Of a stretch of DNA of 64,000 nucleotides, positions 25,445 to 45,279 are shown piece by piece. A model generated the notes under the pieces. The model did no database searches. It was given only the letters and a program-made list of their open reading frames with translations, and was not told the origin of the DNA. Positions within the stretch are counted from its first letter, which is position 1. Each line of letters begins with the position of its first letter. A program made the position numbers and the translations under genes. The DNA is from Stichopus chloronotus (taxonomy: Eukaryota; Echinodermata; Holothuroidea; Aspidochirotida; Stichopodidae). Location: assembly GCA_021234535.1 (NCBI GenBank), contig SFZH01000041.1:253444-317443 (forward strand), read 5' to 3'.

Positions 25445-25960
25445 GTTTATTATTATTATTATTCCACAGCCCTATAAGCTGGATCCACATGTGCTGACAT
25501 CGGGATCTTACCCGCATCCTGGGAGGTCAATCACCTTCTGAGGATGTGAGGACTGCCGAGGATTGCTCATGTCGTGTTCTACGGGTGCCCTTTGTAGATA
25601 GCCTTCCAGCCTGGTACTGACTGCACCCAGTGCCGCGATTACTATTGGTATCACTTCTGCCTTCACATCCCATAGTTTCTGTAGTTCTAACTTCAAGCCT
25701 TTTATTTTTGTTCCTTCTCTGATTCTTTCCCTCGTATGTTCGTATTGAAGGGGGATCGAAACATCTTATTTTGGGGTTCTTTTCCTGCTTGTCTACCACA
25801 ATTATGTCAGGTCTCCTTGCTGTTATGGCCATGTCAGTTCTGCCTTTAAAGTCCCGCAGTATTTTCACTCGATCTGTTTCATTGACTGTTTCTGGTCTAT
25901 GGTTTTTCTCAGCAGTGGGAATACCGTAGTGTTGACATATTATTGTTATTATTATTATTT
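25445..25960 (-). mobile_element. Non-LTR retrotransposon fragment 1 (endonuclease C-terminus)
   Basis: The minus strand reads CQHYGIPTAEKN, then KILRDFKGRTDMAITARRPD and IIVVDK. This is the R-P-D-(I/L)-V-x-x-D block of the restriction-like endonuclease at the C-terminus of R2/Dong-type non-LTR elements. After a frameshift near 25700 it continues KLELQKLWDVKAEVIPIVIA and ALGAVSTRLEGYLQ. The fragment ends beside an (AAT)n tract at 25445-25465, a typical 3' tail. It is 5'-truncated and dead. Confidence 0.7.
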
Positions 25961-25999
25961 CTTTTTCTTTCTCAACTTCTATGTTGGTATGTTTTTTAA

Positions 26000-26400
26000 C
26001 TCTGATCTCAAAGTCCTACCCGGACTCTGGGAGATCGAGTATCCTTCTGAGGATGTGGGCAGTGCCTAGCAGTGCTGTCTTTGTGGCACTTTGTGTTTAC
26101 CAGGGACGTGTTGTAGATGTCTTTCTAAGTTGTTGGTGTTTGCTCCAAGTGCACCGATTACTACAGGGATTACCCTTGCTTTGATGTTCCACAGTCTCTG
26201 TATTTCTAGTTTCAAGTCTTTGTACTTATCTACTTTTTCGTTTTCCTTCTTGACTATGTTTGAGTCGTTGAGTATTGCCACATCAATTATCAGTCCTCCC
26301 TGTGTTTGGGTCTACGAGCCGTCATTTCTCTGTCAGTCCTGATTTCGAAGTCCCAGGGGATCTTAGTTTTCTTCCGTGGGGTTGAGTTTGTGTAGCCATG
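26000..26400 (-). mobile_element. Non-LTR retrotransposon fragment 2 (catalytic block deleted)
   Basis: The minus strand reads KIPWDFEIRTDREMTARRP, then ENEKVDKYKDLKLEIQRLWN and VIPVVIGALGANTNNLERHL. It is the same domain as fragment 1, but the sequence between ARRP and the following I-I-D-V-A is missing, including the catalytic I-x-V-V-D-K block. It is separated from fragment 1 by an (AAT)n tract at 25940-25960, so the two are head-to-tail 3' ends. Confidence 0.65.
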
Positions 26401-26424
26401 TGTATGGAACATAAAAAGCTCGAA

Positions 26425-26840
26425 AAATGATGACGATGACGCAACTATAACTAACGACGACCGGAATTCATTTAACGACGACGTAAATTTAAATGATGAC
26501 GACCGCAATCTATTTAATGACGACGGGGATCTAGTTAACGACGACACACAATTACCTGATGATGTCGCAAATGTATGTGATGATGTTGTAATTTGATGTA
26601 ATGACGATGCAACTGTATATGACGATGGCGTGAATGTATTTAACAATGACACAATAATAAATGACGGTGTAAATGTACTTTATATGAATTTATGCGATGA
26701 GCTGAAATCAGTCTTAACGCAATTTGATTTAACAACGACATAATCACATTCAACGACCTAAAATCAAACGACGTAGATTGAAACAATCTTGTCCGGTTTT
26801 GATGCAGCGACGCAAATTCATTTGATGACCGCTTTTAAAT
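26425..26840. repeat. Degenerate 21-bp minisatellite (ACGACG...ATTTA)
   Basis: Successive units begin A(C/T)GA(C/T)G and end near TTTA or TGTA. Most are 21 bp; at least one is 18 and one 24. One plus-strand frame stays open for roughly 55 codons as an N-D-D-rich heptad repeat (NDDGDLV, NDDTQLP). The array becomes very degenerate after 26700. Confidence 0.65.
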
Positions 26841-27529
26841 CGACGGTGCCCTTCAAATAATATAGCTAGAGCCATACATATATGGCTCAGAATAAAACAG
26901 GGTTCCTGTTCATGAACCCTGAATAGAACAACCAGAGAGGCAGTTAGGGACAATTGCAAATACCGTAAATTAGTGTTGAAGTATTTATTGTTCTATGTGG
27001 GAGGGCATCGGGGTATGTTCTCATCGAAGTCAAAATGGACTGCTATTGGAAGAAATTCGGAAATAATTGCTTTCACCTGACGATTCACTGATGAGGAGTT
27101 GAGTCAATATACCACTCACTACCACCATTTTGTGTAAATACATTGGATACTAGCCACATGGTACCACAGATGAGCCGGAGAGTGACCCTCCTGAACTGCA
27201 TGAACGTTGCTCTGGCAATACTCGTGGACGTGTGAAAATTGAAAAATATTGAAATTTATAAACCAGTATCAAATGGTGTATTTATTCCGGAGGGCAAAAT
27301 GACCAACTTAAAAAAAAAACTTCATTATTAACGGAGGTATTCTCTGAAATTTTGATGAAAATGGATTAATATGGAGAAGTCAATTTTGGTCTAGTTGTTG
27401 TCATTGTCAGGGCGTATGGTGACATTTGTTTGCAGGTACTGTAGGCAAATGGGGGGGGGGGGGGGGGATGTTGCGAATCTCAATGCAGTCACCGGGAACG
27501 CATTATAGTTCCGTGTAGGGTAGAAAGAT
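26841..27529. other. No gene seen; G17 homopolymer
   Basis: The stretch is non-coding. A run of 17 G occupies 27451-27467, where assembly accuracy is doubtful. Confidence 0.4.
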
Positions 27530-28490
27530 AGAGTGGCCCTTTTGGTGTTTCATGCATGTGTTCGTTGTTGTTGGGATTCCGTAGTTCTGACATACTTTGT
27601 GGTGTATTGCGACTGCTACGCCTGTTGTGCCTGGTCTTACAGAGGGTTGAGGCAGGCGATTATTGTATGGGTGACTCTCTCACCCTTTTCCTTTTCACAT
27701 TCTATACTTGGCATCATTCATCGTGTGAAGTCCCTTTGTCTTGTGTTTAATGCCTGGTCTTGCGCAGCTGTTATTAGCGCTTCTGTTTCAATCTTCAACC
27801 CTGTGTTCCCTTTCAGCCATTTGCATGTGTTTCCAGTGGATGCCACTTCCGGTACTTGTCGTTTGTATTGTCCATGTAGATGTTTGTTGGACCACTTGCT
27901 GATGTGCTCGGTCCTCCGTTCCGCCATTTCATCTTTTTTTGACTTGTACCCGCTTATCGCCTTGTGTTTCCAGACTGCCTCTTTTAGTGGGCCTATGTCT
28001 TTCGCTGATGTGAGCTCTTACTGTGGCCGAGAATTCCTTCAGACCTCTTCCGTCATCCTTTCGTGGCAGGTATAGTCGATGTATGTCAGCTCTAGGGTGG
28101 ATTCCTCCGTACATGTTCATTCACGAGTCATTCTGTGCAGTTGGTCAAGTTCTATCTGCTTCTAGTCAATTATACCTGCGGTGTATGTGATTACTGGTAT
28201 TGCGTATGTGTTAATTGCTTGTTTCTTGTTTCTACCATTGGGTCGTAATTTAAAAACTTGTCTTAGTATCTTTCTGTATGTTGATGTAACCTTGCGTTTG
28301 ACTTCTTTCTCTTTGTTTTGCACGTTCTGTAGTATGCCAATTGCAGCATCCCTGATCTTCCAATGCTGGGTAGGTCAAGAACATGGGTCACTTTGATTTT
28401 TTCCTCAGTGTATGATTTGTCTTGCGCATTTGTCGAGTCCGACTTTAATGCAGATGTCATTGGGGAAGATTCCGACAGCCTCAATCAGGG
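27530..28490 (-). mobile_element. Non-LTR retrotransposon fragment 3 (reverse transcriptase 3' part)
   Basis: The minus strand, through frameshifts, reads IHPRADIHRLYLPRKDDGRG, then CKWLKGNTGLKIETEALITA and AQDQALNTR, then GVAVAIHHKVCQNYGIP. These match the region between the reverse transcriptase and the endonuclease of R2/Dong-like elements: the RLY-PR--GGRGL block, the K-E-T-E-x-x-I-x-A-A-Q-D-Q-A-L block and the IH--(L/V)C--YG block. It stops where fragment 1 starts (CQ-YGIP), so together they would cover one C-terminal region. Confidence 0.65.
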
Positions 28491-28559
28491 CGGTTCATAG
28501 AGTAAGCATAAATTGATTTCTTTGCATGTTCAGAGCAAGAGTAGAAAATAAACACTCTA

Positions 28560-29375
28560 TACTGTAACTAATTGTCATGTGTTGTCTCTTTTTAACTGGG
28601 TTGTACAGTCTTTGCAGTAACTGAAGCAAAAAGTATCAAATTAAAATAATTTAGCAATAAATACCATCATCACTCACTATTTTATCAAAGCAGAGCACAT
28701 GGTTCCTATTTTATGATGTATCAACTCGTCTATCGTATAAATACTACTTAGACAACTGATTATTATTTTTCTTAAATTCAATACCCGAATTGCAACAAAC
28801 AATCATGAGTTGTTTCAATTTGCATGGATGGTGTGGTTTTTGCCGAAGCAGCTGTGAAGTGAAGAAATCGAATTAAATAATTTAACAGACATGAGTGTCA
28901 TCATCATCATCATTCACTATTTTTTTCTAAACACAATACATTTTCTTTTGATATATAAACTCGTTCATTGTATGACAGTACTGAGCCATCTGATTGCTTT
29001 TTTTTAAAATATAATACTCGAGTTGCAAGTAACTGCTATGCGTTGTTTCCTTGAAGAAACTGAGAAGTAAAAAGTATCAAAGTAAATAATGAATCAGTAA
29101 TGAATATTATCGTTACTCACTATTAAATTATTTAAAGAATACCTTGGTTTCTTTTTTATGTATCAATTACTGTCTTGTATAGAAACTGCTAAGACAAGTG
29201 ATTGTTTCTTTTTTAATGTTATACCCGAGTTGCAACAAGCATGTGTTATTTCCATTTGAATAAATAATGTGGTTTTGAAAAAGTATCAAATTAAATAATT
29301 TAACAATAGTGAATATCATCATCATTCAGTATTTAATCTTAACAGAATGCGTTGGTTTCATTTAACAAGATAAAA
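28560..29375. repeat. Tandem repeat, ~210-226-bp unit, about 3.5 copies
   Basis: The marker (G)TATCAAATTAAA(A)TAATTTA recurs at 28636, 28862, 29074 and 29284 in variant forms. Each is followed by ATCATCATCATTCACTATT-type sequence, TTTCTTTT...TATCAA and ATACCCGAGTTGCAA. There is no coding capacity. Confidence 0.75.
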
Positions 29376-29573
29376 TGATTCTTCTGGTACTATTGAAAAC
29401 GAATATATACCTTAGTAACAGCAAATAAGTTCTTTGATATATCAATGATATAATTCAAGCGGTTTACTGATCTTATGCTTTAGTACAAATGGTGGCATTG
29501 TGATAGTTAACATGTAAAACTATAGTACTATTGTAGTTCATAAAATAAATGATGTGAAATAAAACTAAGAGGG

Positions 29574-31016
29574 TTAATAAATAAAATTCGTCATCTTTTT
29601 CGAAATATATTGTGAAAAATTGTTTAATTGCTTTACCATAATTAGGTAGACTGTACCAGTCCGTTGTGACATATACTGTTGACGAAAATGCAGTTCTCAA
29701 ACATTTCATATTTTTAAAACATACTTACTCTTTTAAGCAGTTCTTTGAGCGATCTGACTATTCTGGATGACAGTGAAGAAAAGAAAAATATATCTCCCAG
29801 AGAAAGGAGCGAAGAATCCGTTTGTATAACACTAGGATATAAGTGTACGTATTTTGTATTCAAGACAAAAGAGATATTTGTTGGTTATCTTACAGCTTAT
29901 TTGTTAAGTCGTTTACGTTTAGGCTTCCCATAAGTTGACAAATATACTAACCTCGAGCTGTAGTTCTGTAACTCCCAAACGAAACTAAGAACATAAAAAA
30001 GAGTAAAGGTCTCTCCGTCCATCGTTGTAGCGACCAATGTTTCATATATCTCTTTCTGTCAGTTAACGTCACTAACAAACATTAAGAAAACAACAACTGT
30101 CACGTGGGGCAACTCATGACTCATTCTTGGTATATTAAAAAGCAAGTAGCATTTAAGGTACGTGATTACATGATTACATAATCCATCCTTTGTGAACGAG
30201 AACAGCTTGGTAGCTCATCTTCACACGGTCTGCGTAGTCAGAAAAAGTCAAATTAAAATATCCATAAGATGAGAATGACTGAAGATACCTTCTTGATTAA
30301 GCAGCACAAAGAAACAACAATTAATCTTAGAAGCGTATGAGCTTATCATTTTAGTGGATTTGTGAGTGTATTGAAATAGGAAGGTATTGAGTTGAAAGAT
30401 CGCAACGCTTAAACGACATTCAGGTTTGGGGTCTTATATTAATTAAAATATGATATTGTAGATTGTATACTGATCTACTTGTTAATATATGCCTGCATTT
30501 AGAGCTTTCTGAATAAGGGGTATGCGCTTGTCGTTGCCGTTGTAAGCTAACTAAAGAAACTTCAGAAAATTGCATATGTATGAAGGTTTGCAAAATGCAG
30601 GCAGATTTCATGCAGATTTTATGTTACTTTTAATGTAACATATTTCATTTCACATGTAAGATTTGTCGCAATTGCTAACTTCATTACCAATCTTTTTTGT
30701 ACATGGAAATTCTGATAAAGGAGAAACTTATCCAAATACTTGTTGAAAACTTATTGGCTTGATTACTACATTTTTAATATATCACAGATGATTTCTTTTG
30801 GCCTTGTTGTAAGTTCTAGATACCTTTTAAGTTATATCCGCTAAATTAATTGATTGAAGGATACTAATTTGTCGCAATTGAACAAACGAAAAACTATCGT
30901 CGCTACTTACTCATGAATCACAACATACACAATTAATGTGTCAGTTACGAAAATTTGGATACGTCTGCGCTTCACATTGATTCCAAGCACGCAGTGCGTA
31001 TTAACAAATAAATCAC
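29574..31016 (-). pseudogene. Gene D: degraded receptor-kinase-like C-lobe
   Basis: Exons 30229-30170, 29984-29952, 29762-29729 and 29675-29574 join in phase. They read CEDELPSCSRSQRMDYVI, FVWELQNYSS, IVRSLKELLKR, then YMSQRTGTVYLIM and on to a stop. This matches kinase helix G to helix I plus a tail: L-P-x-C ... Y-x-I-(M/I) ... C-W-E-L ... R ... I-V-x-x-L. The Cys of Cys-Trp is Val, and the R-P-x-F turn is shortened. A possible earlier exon at 31016-30911 (weak acceptor) reads THCVLGINVKRRRIQIFVTD, which could be a ruined catalytic loop and DFG segment (HRD to HCV, DFG to TDT). No N-lobe, membrane or Ig exon was found. It lies downstream of gene C on the same strand. Confidence 0.42.
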
Positions 31017-33482
31017 CTCACAGGACTTCAGTTCAAATATCAGCCTTGACAAAAAAGCAAATGCTTCATTTTAATTCAATCTTAAAACTGTTCGTCCCTT
31101 CAGGGTGTATCTCACCACCTAAATTAAATTCATTCTCATCTTGATCTTATTAATTACAATTATAGAAAAACAAATGTTTCATGGTAGTTCACTGTGCACT
31201 AACATTTACTCATATATCGTGTAACTGTTGACATGCAATATACCATTGCGAGCATCTTTATAGTGATATACTTAGTGTGCAAAACTGTTACATCATATTG
31301 GGTAATGGTGGATTAATTAACATTAAAAAATCTAAAAAAGAGGTTTCAATATAAGACAGCATCGGTAAGGTAAGAACGATATTGTCAAACCTATACAGTG
31401 TAGCCTTCGTTCACGTACATCCTTGTTCGTTTCCATCAAGGAACTAGACACGTCATTGCAGAAGAAAGACTTTTACAAATGAAAATTGACGAGAAAAATG
31501 ATAGGCCGTTGTCCACAAAGAATATTCCTTCTTAAACCCATTTACATGCCGTATTGGAAATCTTATCATTAAGTGTAGATTAAGAGCAGATCAAGTATTG
31601 TGCTCTCCAGCATCTTGGTATTTTGTGAGCTTAAGATCCGTTTAAGGCCTACTAAATTTGGTTGTTTTGTGGGATTCACATTGGGATGAGGAGTAATTAG
31701 GTAGTCGTAAAAAATGAAGACAGAAACTAGTCTAGGTTTGAAATTTAGATGACGACTGCATTTACACTACGCTACATGTGAAAGACCTCTGCATGTATTC
31801 TATGCAATGCATTGCGTCTGCTGGATACGGCTTCATCAGTGATCCAAATGATCTAGAATATTGCACAATTGGAATATGTGTTTTCGTACTGATTTATTAA
31901 GAGAATATTCCAGCTGTTATTATTGGTTTTACGTATTTACAAAGCACATTCTAAATCTCCGAATCACTGATGTGTGTAGATATTGTTGTACGCAAATACT
32001 ATATTTTTTTTAATTTTGTTGATTCCTGATAAAGAAAATATACTAATTTACAGAATTTTTATCTGTCAAACTTATAATGGAAGTTAAAATGTATACAATA
32101 GGTAACAAACAAACTGATCAGTTTGTCAGTAGTGTTTTTTGCAGCTCGTTTTGCTTTCGCAAGTTCTCAGTAACGTGCAATGTTTATAGCACAATATATA
32201 ACAATAAATGGGGTGTATTCGAAACAATTCGTTAAGTGCCGCATTGTGCATTCATACTTGGTAATTACATCCACTGACACATCCAGTCCCTTCTTGTCAT
32301 GATGCAAAATGTGGAAGTTAAAGCGATTGCGTGTGCACTGAAAAACCAAAAAGATAAGATATGTTTGATCTCAACTTTTTGTTTATTTTTAAGTGTACAC
32401 GGGAGGTTTTACGTGGAAGGACTATGTCTTTCACTGAAGGAAAATGACAGTAACTACTTCGAAAAGCAACGGGATTGACATAAAAACAATAAAATAAAGA
32501 AATCATATTTGAAAATTTACGGTTGTTACTATAACCGCCTACATAATGAATATGAAACAGTACAGTTCTCACTAGTTTATCAAAAACATACTACTCGAGT
32601 CGTCACTCCTTGGTAGGTATCGGGAATTGTAGTATGTGATGGAAGGAATCACTGTATTTACAAATAACCTATGAACTGAACACAACCTTGCCCGCGGCGT
32701 CAGTGATCCTGAGTTGTTAACTGAATATTCAATACCAGTATAGTTCCAATTGGCTTGCTCAAAGAAGCACACCGTTGATTTGCATGAAAACTGTCAACCA
32801 CTACATTATCGTATTCTTCACTTTTTGTCGTTATGTTAGAAGAATTTGAAATCATATGGCAAAATTGACCAACTGAAACCTATTTAATTTCCCAGACTTT
32901 CTGAATGGTGTAATTAAAAGCCTTACCAAACTTTTGGAGATGAAATATCAATGTTTTAACTTTTTGCCTAAGCCCGCAATCACTTTGAAGACTGGAAATG
33001 GAAAATAAGCAGCTCGTCATTGCCTAAAGACACAACACAGGCTGACGATAAACTTTACGCTATTGAGTTACACGATATTTGATAGTAACTTTGAAAGAGT
33101 GACTGTGGGCTGTAAAAAAAATAGTTCAAGTTGAATGTCGTCGGGCCATGTACTTAAGATCACATCGGAGACGGCGATAAGCATCTTGTAATAGATTCTA
33201 ATAAGTTGGTGGAAACAGTCAGCCTGTTGAGTCATGGTATATACCTTTTAAAATGTTCGATACACGCATATTTAACTAAAATGTTATTGTAAGTTACATC
33301 GTAATCAAGTCAATTTTATCAAAACAGTACGTTATGTATTTAAAAGAGAATTAATGATACAAAACAGTATTGGTTCGGTGGATTCCAAATGAGGGAAGAT
33401 GACTATTTTTAGTAGCGATAAGGAAATAACATTTGATGATAGTACAGATCTAGCGATTTTCGACAATTCCACAGTACATCGG
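31017..33482. other. No supported exons between genes D and C
   Basis: The stretch is AT-rich. Short minus-strand ORFs at 32167-32772 have no recognisable domain. If gene D was ever complete, its Ig, membrane and N-lobe exons should lie here. Confidence 0.35.
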
Positions 33483-35256
33483 TTAGGCAGACTCTTCACT
33501 TGGCTCCAATATGGAATAGGACACTCTCGGATTTGTTGGTATTGGGGGTTGTGCTCTCGATGACTAGTGTACAGAAAGTATGAAAGATATGTGGTTAGAT
33601 ACATGAAAGGTATATGAATATACTTTGAATGAGCACAGAGGGTGACATAGTTTGACATTTGATCATTCCACCACACCGTCTTTGATATTCTAAGTGATAA
33701 GGGCTCGGTATCTTTCTTAGAGTAACCGTCACAGCGTATATACCACTGATGAATTAGCAGTTAACAATGAGTCACATTGAAGACATCGCAAAGATTCTGT
33801 TTAGCTGTTCCGCCAAAATGTGTAATATGCTGCCATTTGATACCAAGTGAAGTATTCATTATAAAGACATACAAAAAATGCAAAACTACATTTGGTTGTT
33901 CTAAAAAGAGTAAAGCAATACCTTTAATGTACCACACATCTCCTTTATTTTGGTGCCGATCGTATTAAAAGAAGGTCGATCTGTTTCCCGATTTCTCCAA
34001 CAGGAGAGCATAATAGCATACCTGTGGGGATATACGTGTACAAATATAATAAAATATTGGAATATTTGACAAGTTGTTATCATGCTCATAATCAACGAAT
34101 AATTGTAAGTACGTCTTTTGAATATAGTTTCCCTTTAGACTGTTAATATACTCTTCATTGTTACTGTCCCAATGACTACCTTTGTTGGTAAATGTTTAAG
34201 TAGCAGAGAACGATAAAATAAAACGATAGACACTAATGTAATTGAAACGTATGCACTTTGTAACTTTACCAAAAACAGCACTGCAAAATGTTTCGTCTAC
34301 TGAAGTTACATAGTGAAATGATGTAGCAGTTTTGCGTGGCTTAAGACTACTTATCAGGGAGAGAGGAAACATTTTATTCATAAATTTATTTTTTCCTGTA
34401 TTTAATTTATATATATATATACATATACATACATATATATACATATATATATATATATGAATATTCATTTCCATTCCCATTGGTTTGTTTGATTTCAAGT
34501 AACTGTGATTGACTGCTACGCTTTCTGAAAGAGTATCAATTTTTTAGGGCCAACAAAAATGTCAATACAGTTTTTATAATCAAGTATCTGGAAGATGAGT
34601 GCAAAATTCTCTTTCGGATGTCGTGACAGGTGATCTTTTCCCCTTTCTTTTCCATGAAACACTGATGGAGAGGACAGATATAGATGGCCAGGTGATTGCC
34701 AGTACAACTCATATGGCAGTTTTACTGTCAAAATGAAATATTGTTTCATCGTTAATTGCAATTGAACATGGGGAAACTGGAATATGTATTTACAACTGGT
34801 AGATTTTGTGATTAATTCAAGAGAAAAGTCGCCTAAAACACTGAAATTTCATTCAATACGAGGAAAACGACATGAAGAAGCAAGAGTTACATTTGTTTTT
34901 GATCATGTACATGTGGGTCAAGATCACAATGTGTCCCTGCCCTCTTTTAATGTGAGTTGATAAGACAACTTACATCGATCCAAGGCAGTGCAACGGTTGA
35001 GGTAGAGTAAATCCTGCTTTCACATTCTGTTCAATCTCCAAGGTAGTCATTTCCCCGAGAGGAATTTCACCTGCAATTTAAGTGAACATGTATAATAAAT
35101 ACAAGTAAATGTGACAGTAAATTACACATTTTTACCATGTAACTAGCCTTGGTAGGCTTGCTTTGAACCTGCACAGGTTTATCAATATTTCATAGAAACT
35201 TACTCATTTTAGTTGGATGACTTAAAACAGTGCCATCAAAGACTAAAAACTTTACA
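33483..35256 (-). CDS. Gene C: receptor tyrosine kinase-like C-terminal exons with ITIM-like tail
   Basis: Four exons join in phase: 35256-35204, 35070-34974, 34021-33922 and 33563-33483 (stop TAA). The protein reads VKFLVFDGTVLSHPTKM, then EIPLGEMTTLEIEQNVKAGF and TLPQPLHC, then YAIMLSCWRNRETDRPSF, then a tail ending PTNPRVSYSILEPSEESA. The L-P-x-P-x-x-C ... Y-x-I-M-L-x-C-W-x6-R-P-S-F pattern is the receptor tyrosine kinase signature of subdomains X-XI and is intact here. The tail tyrosine sits in V-S-Y-S-I-L, fitting the immunoreceptor inhibitory consensus [ILVS]-x-Y-x-x-[ILV]. No upstream exons (catalytic loop, N-lobe, membrane, Ig) were found before the divergent plus-strand gene at 36 kb, so the gene is 5'-truncated or its exons are unrecognised. 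Confidence 0.62.
34409..34457. repeat. TA-rich microsatellite
   Basis: An imperfect (TA)n/(CATA)n run lies in an intron of gene C. Confidence 0.85.
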
Positions 35257-35938
35257 CTGCAAGCCTCATGCAAGAATGTAATGTTAAGAATAGTAATAAT
35301 AGTAGTAAGACTAATATTTTCCGATCAATATTGCTCTGAGGTTAGAGATGTTATTACCATATTGCTGGACACACTTCTGGTAGCGTTCAACAAGTTGAAA
35401 AATAAACGATATGCCAATCAAATACATGGAAGTATGTATTGTAATGTTCCCGTTAGGCATAAGAAGAGTGTGCTTACTTTAAGGAGACAATTGTGTTTGA
35501 TATTCATGAATTAATCATATTCTATGTGTTGTTTTCGAAATTGTTCAAATGTATAGAAAATATTTAGAACTGCTCTCTGCTCTGGTGTAAGAAATGAAGA
35601 ATATGGACGCAACTTGCGTTATGACAGTACTACCAATCTACATGCCAAAATTCCGCCCTTACATAGAGGACATTTCTCTTTCTAGCGCCCTCACTTGACC
35701 GTATAACAGATTGCACCGTACTTTGAGTCGCCCTCACTCTTGTCGTTATCCGTATTACGGTACTTATTATACTATCACAGTATCAGAAACCTTACATGAA
35801 TGGAAATATATTTTTTCTTTAGTTATCTGCGTTTGAAGCAATAAAATTAGTTTTTACAAATCACTCGTTTTCGTATGTGTTATGAACATAATGGTTTTGT
35901 TCTGTAAAAGCAGACATGATTGCGATTTACTTTAGGAC

Positions 35939-36025
35939 TGATGACGTCCACCGCACTGACGTATCAAATGTGTCGGGTCCATTGCGGTATAAATTGCTGG
36001 CGGTTTTGTTCGGAGATGGTCATTA
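35939..36025 (+). promoter_or_regulatory. TATA-box promoter with CRE-like half sites
   Basis: TATAAAT lies at 35988-35994, about 84-90 bases before the start codon at 36078, so transcription should begin near 36015-36025. Two TGACGT half sites (35942-35947 and 35958-35963) lie just upstream and are typical of CREB/ATF binding. Gene C, on the opposite strand, ends 5' about 0.7 kb away. Confidence 0.55.
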
Positions 36026-36077
36026 TTTGTTACTCACAGTAAGAGCGAAGTTCTCAAACTATTAGTATTACCGAAAA

Positions 36078-44377
<8,300 letters not shown>

Positions 44378-45084
44378 TGGAGAATATCCTTAGATGTAAT
44401 TTCTTATTTATAAACCTAGCATTTCACCACTTACTTTAAATCTCCTCAGAGGATAACATTTTTGTACATGTTGTTAGCCAATGAAGTTAGAATATTACGT
44501 ATTTATTCATTTGTGGTTGGAGATTTTTTTTTTTTTTCAGTATTACAAGCAGTGAAAACAATACGGAAATCGCTTGCCTTAATGACTACAGCAAAAGCTA
44601 AAAATGGGCTGACCTATGAAACCAAAGGATATTGTGATTGATAAATACCTGGTATTTAAAGTTATTTCACAAGTCAAACTGAGAGTTTGCTTTTTTAGTT
44701 ATTGATGGGAAGAATATTCAAGATCCTCATGAGCATAATGGGACATGTCTGCCAGGAAATGGAGTCAACATTCGCTGTGTCAAACTGAAGTTAAAAATTT
44801 TACATGAGATCAACGAAACCTTGAACAGCCTGTAAATTAGCAATTTCAAGTGGGGACAGTTGGATACACTTCCTATTTGCTTTGTCAGTGTAGCTCACAG
44901 GGTGGGAAACTCTTTATTTGTTTTGTTCTTCCTTTTTTTTTTCAAATGCAATTGTTTACAGTACATCTGCTTATATATGTGAAGTTCATGTCACTAGGGT
45001 TTTTATGACAGTTGATATGAACTTAACAGTTACATCAAATATCTACTTTCGTTTTTTATTTGAAGTTGAGCAATTGCAATAAAA
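44378..45084 (+). terminator. 3' UTR with polyadenylation signal
   Basis: AATAAA lies at 45078-45083, about 0.7 kb after the Tudor-SGNH stop codon. It is followed by a TTGTTCTTGTG-type GU-rich stretch, which fits a cleavage site near 45100. Confidence 0.45.
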
Positions 45085-45279
45085 GCGAAATTTTAAAGTG
45101 ATTGTTCTTGTGAGATATTTCTTTTTTTAACATTTCTTAATTTTGAAGGTAAGGAAATTGTGTTTAATGAAAGCCATTGTGGTAATTGAGAATGCACAAA
45201 TGCATTGTGGTTTCAATCATTGGGATTGAGTATTTTTTTTTTCTGAATCTGACAGTACAGAAATAGGATGTGCCACAGG

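Noticed and set aside
32167..32772. Minus-strand ORFs as Ig exons of gene D
   Set aside because: No paired Cys/Trp or D-x-G-x-Y-x-C pattern was visible.
34516..34761. Minus-strand ORF with LPYELYWQSPGHL, similar to a kinase activation-loop/APE segment
   Set aside because: It lies downstream of the helix F-G exon of gene C in transcription order, where an activation loop cannot be, and lacks splice support.
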